Positions 11,976 to 22,897 of a stretch of DNA of 64,000 nucleotides are shown here, piece by piece; positions within the stretch are counted from its first letter, which is position 1, and each line of letters opens with the position of its first letter. Both the position numbers and the translations under genes were made by a program. The notes below the pieces were generated by a model. That model did not search any database and had not been told where the DNA came from. It saw only the letters and a list, made by a program, of their open reading frames with translations. The stretch is from Corynascus novoguineensis (taxonomy: Eukaryota > Ascomycota > Sordariomycetes > Sordariales > Chaetomiaceae): NCBI GenBank assembly GCA_033296725.1, contig MU857608.1, positions 233,961-297,960 on the forward strand, in the 5' to 3' direction.

Positions 11976-13704
11976 TCACGCCTCCAAGTCGGGAACCCAA
12001 TCCCAAGCCTTGTCGAGCCCGCCGTAAAATACCCACCTCATCTGGTTCTTGGTCACCATCTCGCCGCCCTGACCAACACGCTCCGTCGTGGCCTTAGCAA
12101 TGGCCTCGGGCATGCGGTGGTGGCTTCTATTGTCAGGCTCGAAAGCGCGCTCGACCGAGTCAACCGTCATGTGCGCGATTCTGACAAAGTCCTCCTTTGC
12201 GATTGGAAACCCAGCCACCACCGGATCTCCAAGTTGCTCAACGCTGTAGAGGGCGCGAATCATCTTGGCGACGTGACCCTCGTCCTCGTAGATGACGGAG
12301 CGGTGGAACAGCTCGGGCCAGCCGTCCTGGGGCCGCTTTGGCTCGTACTCGCGCACGCGTTCCGCATAGAGGGGCGGGCACGCGCAGCCTACATACATGA
12401 CAGCCGAAACGCGGGCGGCGACCTCAAGAAGGCGGGCCTTGTTTGCTGCCGACAGCCAGTCGAGCGCGAGGAAGACCGGATAGAAGACAGAGAGGGTGAC
12501 GGTGTGTAGCAGGACAAAGTCGATGGCCTCGCGCTTTCCCGGCCTCTGCGCCGCGCCCGTCACATACGCACACGTCTGCATCACATCGGCCATCTTGCGC
12601 TGCAGCAGCGTCGCAGTCTCGGGTGTCGTGGTGATGGTGTCATCCGTGACGCGGAACCGTGCCAGGTAAGGCGCTAGCTGCTCCCCCGATACACGCTTGA
12701 GCAGACCGTCGGGGATCTTGTTGAATGGGTCTGTGGACTTGACGCCTGAGGCGATAGCGGGGTCCGCAGCAAGGCTGTGTAGGACTTCGAGCAGGGAACT
12801 AGACGGCGGCAGCGCGCCGTCGGACGATTGAGACCGGATGTACTCTTCAGTCGGGAGGATGACGTGCTTAGGCCAGTCACCATGGACGCATGCTGCAGCG
12901 AGAGCCTCAGCGACAAGGCTCGGCTGGTTGAACTCGAGGGCGCAACCGAGGTGGATGATGGGGTGAACAAGGTCTGCAAATAGGGCGTTATCATTGGTTA
13001 CATGATGGCGCGTTTCCCGAGGATAAGAGCGAATTTATGTGTTATAATTACCTGTGAACATGCGGCAGAAGATGTCATTGGCCAGCTCGTCGCCTTTGAA
13101 CATGTACTCTTCTACGACAGCCGGGACTCCTTTGTCGGCGACCTCATCCTCGAAAAACCTGAGATAGTCGTAGTAACACTCGTTCTTGCCGAGGCATTCC
13201 CTAAATCGCACTGGATCCTTGAGGTCGATGAGGTCTGCTACAATCGGCTCTAGCGGCGCCTGGTACGAGGTGTTGCAGTCCCACATATCCTGGATTTCCT
13301 GAGGCGACGCGCCCAAAGCCCAAAGGGATAGGAGGTGGTGGACAATGTGGTCTGCGTGTGGACGTCAAAGTCAGCTTTTTGACGCATCTGTTTCATTCCG
13401 TTCCCTGCACTCTTTCGTGAAATGAAACAAGAATATCTTCCAGCCAGTTAAACTAGAATCGAGAATGTGAGGGGGCCTTACTGTGCAAACCACCGTTGAA
13501 CCTGGTGTGGTACATGTCATGGTTCTTCGTGAGCAGTTCGGATACTTTTTGGGCACTTTCCTCGGTAAGGCCATGGGCGTGTATAAGACCGGGGGTCAAA
13601 GCTGGCAGGAGGCGAATAGTCTTCACGTCTGGAAGTTGCGCGTTGCCATCTTCCTTGCTTTCCCCAGCGACAGGATACAAAAGCGGACCGATTAGCACTG
13701 ACAT
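11976..13704 (-). CDS. Questin oxidase / AflY (HypA) family Baeyer-Villiger-type oxidase
   Basis: Proposed exons, complement: 13704..13482, 13351..13052, 12973..11976, giving 506 aa with all junctions in frame. The splice between exons 1 and 2 creates FNGGLHNHIVHHLLSLWALG, the His-rich signature that opens the Pfam questin oxidase family (formerly DUF4243). The family includes GedK-type questin oxidase, which opens an anthraquinone ring, and AflY of aflatoxin synthesis. No flavin-binding motif is visible, as is usual for the family. The start at 13704 (MSVLIGPLL) is chosen; an in-frame ATG at 13782 adds 26 residues of uncertain value. The neighbourhood suggests oxidative ring cleavage of the PKS product. 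Family assignment is strong; the substrate is unknown. Confidence 0.88.
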
Positions 13705-16120
13705 GATTTTAGTTTCGAGGCGAGTTGTAAAAATCCCTAGGAAACGCGAGGCTACAGAGCAAACTTTAGTTAAACATACCAAGTCTTTATCTGTGTCTGG
13801 TTCAATTAAGGGCGAATTTATCTTACGTTCCGTTGCTGACGCAGAGTGCTTGTCGCTCCTTGGATGAAGCTGGGCCTGGTAAGCACAACTTCCAAATGCA
13901 ATGTTGATTGGCCAGAGGACGTGTACCCGAACGTCCCGAGTATGACGGCGTTAAGGCTCAACTGCCAAACTCCGGAAGCGGATTTTGCAACATAGGCCAT
14001 GCAATGAAAGCATTGTTGGGGTCGCGGTAGGAGGTTCGGATGCTGTGTGAAGCGGCGGCGTCGTCTGCGGCAGGGGTTCTTCGTCCGCCTAAACGACGCG
14101 GAGAACAAGTCGCTTTCAGACATAACCAAGTTTTGTCGACCTCGTCTTTCTCAACCATTCAAATGTAGTGCAGCACCTCAGTATAGACAGCCCAGAGCAT
14201 TCGAATAATCCAGGCCCAAACCGCGAATGGCCCAGGCGACTGAGCCCTCCACCGAGCGGGTCCACCACGAACTGGTACGGTACGTACGTAATCATCACGC
14301 CACGAGATACACTCTATCTACGGTTTCGGGTGCCGACTGCATCCGACCTTAATTATACCAAAAGCGGACTGTTAGGTTCATAGCGCATTTCGTCACTTCT
14401 GTTCTCTGTTACAGTTGAACTCGCAGTAAAGCCCAAAGACTTGGCAACCCTCGGGGCACCGCAACATTCAGGATGTTGGTGCTTCATCTTACAGTCACTA
14501 GCAATCGCCTTCCAACTCAAAACATGTCATTAAAGTCCCAGCACACGCCATAAGCCATTCTCAGCGCTGGGGGTTCTATTGATGGAACATACGGAGATAA
14601 GATGTACCCCTCTGACAAGGCACATATTATTGCCATGCGGGCCACATCTTTGTTAATCCTTCCGCAATCTCAGATTAGTGACGAAGTGGCTGGCCTTCGT
14701 CAACAGTATGATTATGCACTGTGGTTGAATGCAAATATTGACTTGCAATACGATATTCTTTTATAAGGGGTTGGTCGACTGACCATTGCAATGCTGCTTG
14801 GTTAACCATTACAATCCTTCGTAAATATCGTCCCGCTACTTGCTTCTCTTCATATGACACGCAGTTACGGTTTGAAACATATTCCTCTCCCTACCAGGTA
14901 TGAACTTACTTTTCTCTAGGGTTTACTTGTAATGAGTGGGAGCATACCTGCTAAGCTTTACCATTTATTTCGCCTCGCAGGGGTATGTATACAAACTTTA
15001 TATTCGTGAGGGTTTTGCTAACTGTGACGGGTTAATCCTGCAGAAGCCTCGGCGACCCTCGCCAAGCCCAAATACCTGATAAGAACAGCGGGAGAACATC
15101 GTGGTAACCCTGAGCAGCCCTTGGAACAACCGTCTCCGTCCCCGGCCAACGACTCCGTCATGCCTACTCACCCTTTCCATCCACCTGGGCACAGAGAAAC
15201 CAACGCGACACATCGGCAATCTTTTTATCGCTTCTTCCATCCCTCCTCGAATCTAATTGTATGCTCGTATAAGTCATCACCAGACAGTTGCGATACAATT
15301 AGGGGACTGGCATACCTGAGACTCGGAACTGTCAGTGTCCTTTCTTCAACTGTAAATACCAAATAACCTCGGATATTGCCGGTTTCCTTTTGTACCATTA
15401 AACCATGTGAGGTTGTGCTAAGCAGTTATTTTAGCAGTAGTTGGGTTGAGCCAGTATTTCTTGAATTATCTCTTGGCAATGCTGAACTTCTATCTCGTGT
15501 CTCTGTGGCTCTTCCTGTTTGGTTAGGTGGAGGCTTAGAAAAGTTAAAATGTTTTGATCTGAACTGACCCGCTGCAATTCTGATTCCGAGGCGGGAGGGC
15601 ACATGGATATAATTCGAGTTGAAAAATGCGATGAGGTGGAAGAAGCGTAGAGACATTGATACAGTTTTAGATCTAGCCTTCGTTAAATTGGATGAAGAGA
15701 GCAGGAGGGCGGTGCTCTCATTCACACCTGCATGCCATGCGACGCGACGCGCCGTCTAGCAGGACTATTTGAGAAGCTTCGCTGGATGGCGTTCCGGTGA
15801 AGAGAACTCAGACCTCAAGAATATCAAGCTCAGAAAATACAAAATCCAATTTTTGCACCAATCTGCATCAGACATTAACAGGTACCAACACGCCTCATGT
15901 GTTCTATGTATAAAGTGCGAGCTCGTCAGAGGTAACAGCGCTGTTGTGAATTCCAGACCAGGTGTAGTGACCCCAGTCGCGTACTAATATACATAGCCCC
16001 TAGTTACCTCGGTTTTGCAACCGACTTTATCTACTTGGATTGTCATGCAACTACCACCAAATTCTATGTAACGTTTCAGTAATCTCCATCCAAAGCTTAT
16101 CGAAATGTAAAAGTCCGCTT
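13705..16120. other. Gene-poor interval on the right flank of the cluster
   Basis: About 2.4 kb with only short, compositionally unconvincing reading frames. It holds the promoter of the questin-oxidase-like gene at its left end, and becomes AT-richer to the right. No RNA gene or repeat element was recognised. Confidence 0.6.
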
Positions 16121-17520
16121 TTAAACCCCATTCACGCCTGGCACGTAATCCTTGGTGTAATCCCAATCGTGCTTCTGGGTCTTGTGAGTGGCTTGGTTCC
16201 ACGGATCGACTTCCAGCAGGGCAAAGCCCGGATCGTTTGGGGCGCGGGCTTGTGGCCAGCACGAGTTATCCCATAGGCCGTCGTCAACGGGCGGGTTGGC
16301 CGCTTGGTCCCAGGCCGTGATGGTGAACTCGGGCCACTTGTCGACTGTGATGGCGGCCAGTGTCTGCGTCTTGTGCGGGTGAACCACGTTTGTCGAGGTT
16401 AGGTGTTGGGGAGCCAACACAACTTCGTCCTTGAAGGTGCGGTCAGCCAGGTCCACCAGCGGGGGCTTAGAACAGATCCCCTTGAACAATTCCCTGCCGG
16501 CGTTCTGATTCTCCTTGTTATCAATGAACCGCACCAGCTGCCCTTTGCTGCTGATGCCGCCTTTTTTCCACTCATCCATACTCTCGTTGATCAAATACAT
16601 CGGGGGATATTCGTCTCTGTCGCAGTTGGAGTCCTTCCAGCCTTTGCCGCGGTGCTCCTTCGCCCAGGTCCTTATAGCTGGTGAATCTTTTTCGCGTTCC
16701 TTGGACGTTGTCGCCGCCTACGGAGGGCAAGTCAGCGTGGCCCATTCAGTATTTACCCGAATGGCCGAGCTATAATGATAGCAGGCCTGTGGCCAGGCCG
16801 CCTTGCACCTCCGCTGAATCTGGGCGGGGGAGGCACTGGGTGACGACACAACGGACGCGACAATGTATTCCGTAGTCTTGGTCACGTCCTTGACACCGAA
16901 ACAGATTCGACAGTAACAGAGTCCACAATGGGGCCAACTGCCACACCAGGGCAGGGCACTGGAGAGTCAAACGGGCCAACCAGCACCTCAAACACCCAAC
17001 CGATTGAGACCAGTATCGTTCCCGGCGACGGCGGTAAAACTCTAATCGTGCCCAACATGCTCCCCATACTTGCCATCATCTTCAAGGTCGTGTCATGAAT
17101 CTCTGAAGTTTTGTCGTGGATAACCTGGTTGTTTTTACAATGCTCGTTAAGGCCACTGAGGGTCAGATCTGCTATGCCTCGCGGTTGACGTTGGACTTTT
17201 GATCGGACTGAAAAGCGCTATATGTCTAGCTGCAAGAGGTGATAATCTCGAATCTCACCCGGGATTTTCAGGGTAATTGTCAGGTGCTCAGCCCCGCCCT
17301 TGGTAATGTCCAGCTAGATTATTGATATCGGTGGCGTACTCGACATCGTTCACGTCCACTTCTGCAGGGCTCCCTAAGCAGAGACGGACAGTCCGAACAA
17401 GATGACGCTGTCACGGTCGAGTAGCGTTATATATCGTGTCGTCTTCCATTAAATCGATGCCATGGGCTATAGAAAAATCGGACAGAGAACAGCAGCTAGA
17501 CGTCTAATACCTCAGAATGG
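16121..17520 (-). pseudogene. Decayed C-terminus of a large secreted protein (chitinase-associated NucA/NucB-like region)
   Basis: Coding-like text runs through this interval on the minus strand but is broken. The last part (16690-16121) is open and contains CDRDEYPP and QLVRFIDNKENQNAG, which resemble the DEYP and VRF..ENxxAG motifs of NucA/NucB-type domains at the ends of big fungal chitinases. Upstream lie CKAAWPQACYHYSSAIR, joined by a possible 39-bp intron (16718-16756), and a stretch around 16930-17200 (NEHCKNNQVIHDKTSEIHD) joined to ITKGGAEHLTITLKIP by a possible 51-bp intron (17208-17258). Lesions: a frame change near 16910, an in-frame TAG at 17314-17316 beside another frame change, and a TGA at 17411-17413. 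Both stops could come from single C-to-T changes (CAG to TAG, CGA to TGA). No GH18 catalytic region is present. The family label is from memory of motifs and is tentative; the decayed state is directly visible. Confidence 0.6.
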
Positions 17521-17765
17521 AAAGCTGAAAATTTGTTGAGAACGTTTCTTCCTGAGTTTAACACGGTCCACAGACGGATGACAGACCGAATATACAGCCC
17601 GAGACATGCTGAGTTTCTTCAGGAATATCCAACTGTTATCTTAGTCGTGTACCAGCATCTTACATTGGAGGCACTACCGGTGCTTGTGGAAATTTCTTGT
17701 TGCGCCTCTAGCAATCACAAAGCTCTCTGATACCCACAGTTTTTACGCGATATAATATAGATCAG

Positions 17766-18239
17766 ATGATGTCAACCCTCGAGGGCCATAAAGGTCCAAT
17801 CTACTCCGTGGTCTGGTCGCACGATACCACCCGGCTGGCGTCGGCGTCATTGGACAAGACAATCAAGATCTGGGATGCGGCGACCGGCCAGTGCGTGTCA
17901 ACGCTCGATGGCCGTAGAACGGCCAACTCCGTAGCTTGTATCAAGTTTCATAAATCCGACTCTGAACATCTAGTTCCTGAGCGTGGCACATTCAGCTCAC
18001 GCAATGCCACAAATTCGGTCTTAGGTCCTGCTTTTCCTAATCATCTATCATCCAAAGCTGTTGGATATGGATTGAACAGCAACAATACCTGGATCACATA
18101 TCAAGGAGAGAACTTGCTCTGGTTGCCGCCCGAGTATCGGCCGTCATCTTTCGCAATATCTGGCACCACTCTGTCTATCGGCTGTCCTTCTGGCCGCGTC
18201 TTCATCCTCAAATTCTCAAAGCGGAGTTCGAATCTGTAG
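17766..18239 (+). pseudogene. C-terminal WD40 remnant of a NACHT/HET-E-type NLR
   Basis: A 157-residue open frame starts with one clean WD40 repeat (LEGHKGPIYSVVWSHD, ending KTIKIWDAATGQCVSTLDG). It then jumps to a segment typical of the end of fungal NLRs: GLNSNNTWITYQGENLLWLP, then YRPSSFAI, IGCPSGRVFIL. Intact NLRs of this class carry an effector domain, a NACHT ATPase and many WD40 repeats upstream. None is found in the preceding sequence, which belongs to a different relic on the other strand. This is best read as the stump left after deletion or repeat collapse. Whether it is transcribed is unknown. Confidence 0.7.
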
Positions 18240-19117
18240 CAGGGTCGGTAGTATTCTTCCGCCTTCTGGCTATTTGCATTTTCCCTTTTTTTCGCTCTTT
18301 ATAACTAACGCTAACTATTTTTTTTTTTATTTTTTTTTTGCTCTTTACAACTAGCTATATATAAATTTATAGCGTGCCACATATATTACTAAGGAGGAGG
18401 TGGAAACGAAGGACACATACACAATGGAGTGACCATTGCCCCTGTGGATATATAATTGACAGTTGTCCCCAGTTTTGGGAGCTTCCCAAAAACCATACCG
18501 CGCTTCTGACACTAGGAGTTTCGGATATCTCCCCAATATTCTGAATTGCAGGGGCACTGTAACGGTTTGAAGCATGTGGGCTCGTTATGGTAGCTCTTGC
18601 CATTGACGGGCTCTGATCGAATAGGTACAGTAAAAGTGGTTCCGGATGATACCTAGTGAACTTAGCCAACGTACTGGAAATTGCGGCCTCAAATGCTTGC
18701 CAGAATTCAATGGCTTGGTCGCAAGAAACCGTGGTATTTACCATTTCTTGTGAGTCGCCCTCAGTTGGCCACTGGTCAACTACCTGTATGCTGCAACCCT
18801 TCTCCTACTTAGTTTCTGCGACCCTCCAACGCTGTGAATTGTGTATATTGACTTTGAGCACCTGCAAGTGGCCTCTCGGTCTAAGAGCCGTGCCTTAAAT
18901 TATGTGGCTGCTGGGTAGCGGAATGTATGCAACTATGCAGGAACTAGATGACTAGCACTCGGAGAAAAGAAAACCCAATATAACTAAGTTAGCACAAAAC
19001 TGGCAGGTACGGTTACCGGTATCACCACAACCCCATTCACTGTGTTGCTTAGTTACTTGTCTTTGCTAGTTATTGTTATTGGACGCAACATGAACTCAAA
19101 CGTTCGGAAGCGTTTCA
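18240..19117. other. Intergenic, AT-rich
   Basis: Contains long T runs around 18318-18341 and no supportable gene. Confidence 0.6.
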
Positions 19118-19854
19118 ATGTTAGGAACTTCATCGGCCAAGTGCCCAACGATCTGTCCAGAATGTCACTTTCTCTATGCCCAGCTGGAAAATCTCAACGG
19201 ACACTGTCACTATACACACAAAAACTTAGGTCGCGAATATGAATCGCGATTGAACTACAGGAAGAATCTGCAGTTTCAACACCGCCGCCTTCTTCGGCTT
19301 TCCGCCCGTCTAGAAGCCCAGCGCCACCTCTAAGACGGATATGGCGCTTCTGAGCGACTAGACGACGCCGACCAACTAGGTCCTCGAATTACCCAGGCTG
19401 AGCAGGTGCTCAAAGTCCTCGGGACTCCTCCCCTTGCTGTCGAAGGCCTGAAGCATGGTCAAGTCCCGCGTCCTGGCGATGTATTCGACGAAATGGACAA
19501 GGCGCCCGGCTCGGAATGCACCGTCTCCATCTTCACCAGCCACGATCTATTGATGAGGGTTCCAGCACCCCAATCGTCTACCAGTGCGCTTGGCGCCCGG
19601 AAAACGCGGTGTCGTTCGTGACACTGCGTGACCAATCTGGGACTGCCAGCGTGATGTTTGAGGAGAAGGAGCGGCACTTGTACGTCATCTACCAATTCGT
19701 GTCAACGTCAGCGCCGATCCCGCATATCGAATTCACGAAGCGGGCGGTGGGCACGGTAGGGAGCAAAATCGAGGTCGCGTACACGGGCTTCGAGGAGGCT
19801 ATTGCCACCTACATGAAGGTCATTGATGCAGTTGGGGCAAAGGAAGAAAAGTAG
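19118..19854 (+). pseudogene. Broken gene for a C2H2-finger-containing protein of unknown function
   Basis: One frame starts with a C2H2-like motif, CPECHFLYAQLENLNGHCHYTH, followed by a basic, helical stretch. It hits a TAA ending at 19333 and then stays coding-like in the same frame (GPRITQAEQVLKVLGTPP, then SECTVSIFTSH) to about 19545. There the apparent coding frame shifts; the continuation (TPIVYQCAWRPENAVSFVTL, to KVIDAVGAKEEK) ends at 19854. The TAA could derive from CAA by one C-to-T change. I do not recognise the family. Continuity of coding character across the stop and the shift is the reason to call it a pseudogene rather than two small genes. Confidence 0.45.
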
Positions 19855-20630
19855 AAAGTCAAAGTCAGATGTCTGAAGAAGGATGATGAATTCAAGGGAG
19901 GAATGCCCACCGTAGAGCCTCATATATCGGCTCTACTCACCACAACTACAAACGGGGCCACACCGCCGGTCAGAGACCGGACGCCTGTGGCCGTACACTT
20001 TATCGGGTTCTGACGGTTGATGCCCGTATATGCTGCAGTTATGGGTTCATCTGAGCTGTTGCTGAGCAAACGGACCGGGCGGTCAACGTCTGGGATGGCG
20101 GCGCCTGTAGTGAACGCAAAAATACATACAAGCCGAGTCTCGAATCTCTATCAGACATATTTGGAGGCGAGGAGGAGGTGGACCTGGAGGTCAGGGACGG
20201 CTACAGCGCACCTTACTGTACTACAACCGCCTAGGCCTATTACTCGATAGTTCAACCCAGCTCGAGTGGCTGATTGGTCGGAAGGGGGCAAATTGTGGAG
20301 GAGTGAGCGAGGTCGATACTTGGTTCCTCATGACGGATTGAATGAGCTTGACAACAGTGATCACTGCAGCTTGCCAAATTCTAATTGGTCTCGACACTCG
20401 GTTTGCTAGTCTAACCTAACAGTTTCCAGTCATAGATAGTTCCGTTACTTCACGGACTTAACTTTGCCCTCAACTCCAATGCCATAACCCCGGAAAAGTA
20501 GCTTGCTTATTAATCTTTCAAAACTTTTTACCTTCCATACACTAATATTCTCCTAAGACGTGTGACAACCACTCTTCAGACACCCAACACGCTTACACCT
20601 GTTTTGAATAATAAGCTGTTAAAACACACG
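19855..20630. other. Intergenic; faint further relic and AlaX-like promoter
   Basis: Around 20070-20200 one plus-strand frame reads AVNVWDGGAC, which recalls a WD40 repeat end, but nothing around it supports a gene. The right end must hold the promoter of the next gene. Confidence 0.4.
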
Positions 20631-21494
20631 ATGCAACGAACACACCTGGCGTTCCAGCGCAACGGCCACCTGACGGCGCTGCAGGTTGCCGTGACAGCCG
20701 TCCGGACGGTCGCGTCGCTCGACGAGGCCAACCGGAGCCTCTTCAAGGATGCCACTGATGATGACCACGTTGTCATCACCGACGCCACCATTTTTCATCC
20801 ACAGGGGGGCGGCCAACCCTCGGACGTGGGGGTGATGACACGGGCCGGGTCGGGGGGCAGCGAGCCCGGCGGCGAGTCTCGATTCGACGTGCGCATGGTG
20901 CGCATGAGCGCCGCCGCCCAGGGCGAGGTCCTGCACCTCGGCCGCTTTGCTGTCGGGGGCGAAACGGCCGCCAAGCTTTCGGCAGCTAACCCGGTCTTCC
21001 GGCCCGGTGACATTGTCACGCAGCAGATCGACGTCGAGAAGCGCTTACTCTATTCGCGCTATCACACAGCCGGACACGTCCTAGGCGCCGCCGTCCGGCA
21101 TCTCCTCGAGAAGGAAGTGGACGGCTTTGATGAGACCAAAGCGTCACATTTTCCCGACTCGGCGGCCTGCGAGTTCCAGGGCCTGATCGAGTCCAAATGG
21201 AAAGACGCAATCCAGCAGAAAGTGGACGAGTACGTCGACAAGGATATGGCGGTTGAGATCGAGTGGTGGAGCGAGGACGACTTCCGGGCCAACGGTATGG
21301 AAAGGCAGATACCCGACCGCGCCGCCATGGGGCTGGCCGACGACGAAAAGTTCCGCGTCGTCAGGATTGTCGGTGCCGAGACGTATCCCTGTGGCGGTAC
21401 TCACGTTCCGAGCACCAAGCTCTGCGGCAAGACTAACGTCAAAAAGATTAGCCGATCCAAGGGAATGAGCAGAGTGGGATACGTCCTCCCATAA
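20631..21494 (+). CDS. AlaX-like alanyl-tRNA editing protein (threonyl/alanyl-tRNA synthetase second additional domain)
   Basis: A single-exon frame of 287 aa from the ATG at 20631; the frame is open further upstream but without another ATG. It shows the metal-binding pair of the editing domain: HTAGH in the middle and CGGTH near the end. It also has the N-terminal TIFHPQGGGQPSD motif shared with AlaRS editing domains. Such free-standing proteins hydrolyse mischarged tRNA-Ala (Ser or Gly) in trans. All metal ligands are present, so activity is likely. Convergent with the next gene. Confidence 0.92.
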   Translation: MQRTHLAFQRNGHLTALQVAVTAVRTVASLDEANRSLFKDATDDDHVVITDATIFHPQGGGQPSDVGVMTRAGSGGSEPGGESRFDVRMVRMSAAAQGEVLHLGRFAVGGETAAKLSAANPVFRPGDIVTQQIDVEKRLLYSRYHTAGHVLGAAVRHLLEKEVDGFDETKASHFPDSAACEFQGLIESKWKDAIQQKVDEYVDKDMAVEIEWWSEDDFRANGMERQIPDRAAMGLADDEKFRVVRIVGAETYPCGGTHVPSTKLCGKTNVKKISRSKGMSRVGYVLP

Positions 21495-22019
21495 GTGGTG
21501 GAGTTCACTAGAGGCGTTAGGATGTATATACTTATCTAGAGTAAACTAGCAATTGCAGACCTGGTACACTATGCGTATGGACAAGCCAGAGCCTGGTTTG
21601 GAAACCAGGTTGATGCTTAACAGTCATAGCACAATGCAATATTTAGGTTGAGCTCGATGAGAAGGCGGGAGAACCGTAACTCGTATTACCTACCTAATGC
21701 GAATATGAGGCAGAGTAGAAGGCATGAGCATATCCTTAAGCGGGAGGTGCATGAGCTTAGTAAAAAGCACACATAATGTTAAACATGCGTCATTCATTGC
21801 ATTGCCTTCTAGATTGCTCCCAACTCAATCTAGGCTTGCCAAAACAGTTTAAGCTTTGGGTACAACGAGAATACGACGCTGATCCGCTCGTGAAATTGAT
21901 GCATTTATTAACTTACGAACACAACTCCAAACAGAGATAAATCAGATTCTGTAGCACCTAGGCGTTCGTGATACAATGACCAGGGTACTGTCTAAAAGAT
22001 CAAGTACTGTATCCCGAGC
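21495..22019. other. Intergenic between convergent AlaX-like and cyclotransferase-like genes
   Basis: AT-richer 3' flanks. No gene or repeat was seen. Confidence 0.7.
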
Positions 22020-22897
22020 TCACAGCTCTCCCTCAACCTTGGCCGGGTTGTCGGGGTCGCAGTCTGACACGTCAGCACCTGTCAATGATGTCTAGGGTGC
22101 TCACCATCCCAGAAAGAGCGCTTACCCTCAAAGACATAACCGGCGCGTGTCCAGTACTTCAACTTCTCGCGGCGAAACTCCTCCAAATCCCTGAACAGAT
22201 GGAATTTGAGTCAGCGTTTGCTGTCTCTCCAAATCCTTCTCTGGTAACAATCAAAATCCAGGTAACAGAGACTGCGACGACTAAAAAGGTTCGGTGCGCG
22301 CTGCCACTCACCACTCCTTCTCCTCGAGGTCGCGCTTGTCCAGGAAGACATAGACCTCTGCCTCACGCTCGGCACCTTCGACATTGCCCTCGCCCTTGAG
22401 GTTGCCCACCTTGTCGAGCAGCCGGACGGTGACGGTGCGGCGGACGTACTGGGAGCCCTCAAAGTAGTCGAGCTTGGCCATGTTGGCGTCGGTGAGCCCC
22501 GTGGCGAGGGTGCCGAAGACATCGTGGCCCTCGTCCTCGATGATGCCCGGATAATCGGCGTACCGAACCCGACGGCGGCAATAGCCGTGCAGGATGGCCG
22601 GCTGGAACGTGTGCAGCTTGGCCACGGCCTCAGGCACGTTCTTAGACCCGTAGCAGACCGAGTAGAAAACCTCGGGCGCCATCTGTTTTGCCGTCAGCAG
22701 CTCTTTCGAATTTGGATGCTGGATATTGTTATCGCTCGTACCAGTGTGCCTAATGAGGGGTGAGGTTAGCGATTGTTTTCCCGTCTGTATACTTGGGCGG
22801 GTGTCTTGAGATTTTTGGGTGGATGGATGCTTTGCTTACCATAGAAGAAGGCACTGTGTGTGCCTTCATCACTCTTGACGCTCCCTTCGATGGCCAT
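22020..22897 (-). CDS. Gamma-glutamylcyclotransferase-like (AIG2-like) protein
   Basis: Proposed exons, complement: 22897..22840, 22749..22742, 22682..22312, 22190..22126, 22063..22020, giving 181 aa. The second exon is only 8 nt: it completes the Gly codon and adds Thr-Leu, producing FFYGTL, the substrate-binding loop signature at the N-terminus of this fold. The next exon continues MAPEVFYSVCYG and ILHGYCRRRVRYADYPGI, as in fungal AIG2-like proteins. All junctions are in frame and have GT..AG ends. The fold forms 5-oxoproline from gamma-glutamyl amines or peptides; the substrate is not determined. An alternative that ignores the microexon loses FFYGTL and starts internally at 22682. Confidence 0.88.

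Noticed and set aside
20050..20250. Second WD40/NLR fragment (NVWDGGAC)
   Set aside because: Only a few residues match a repeat end and no further repeat or cap follows; chance similarity is likely.
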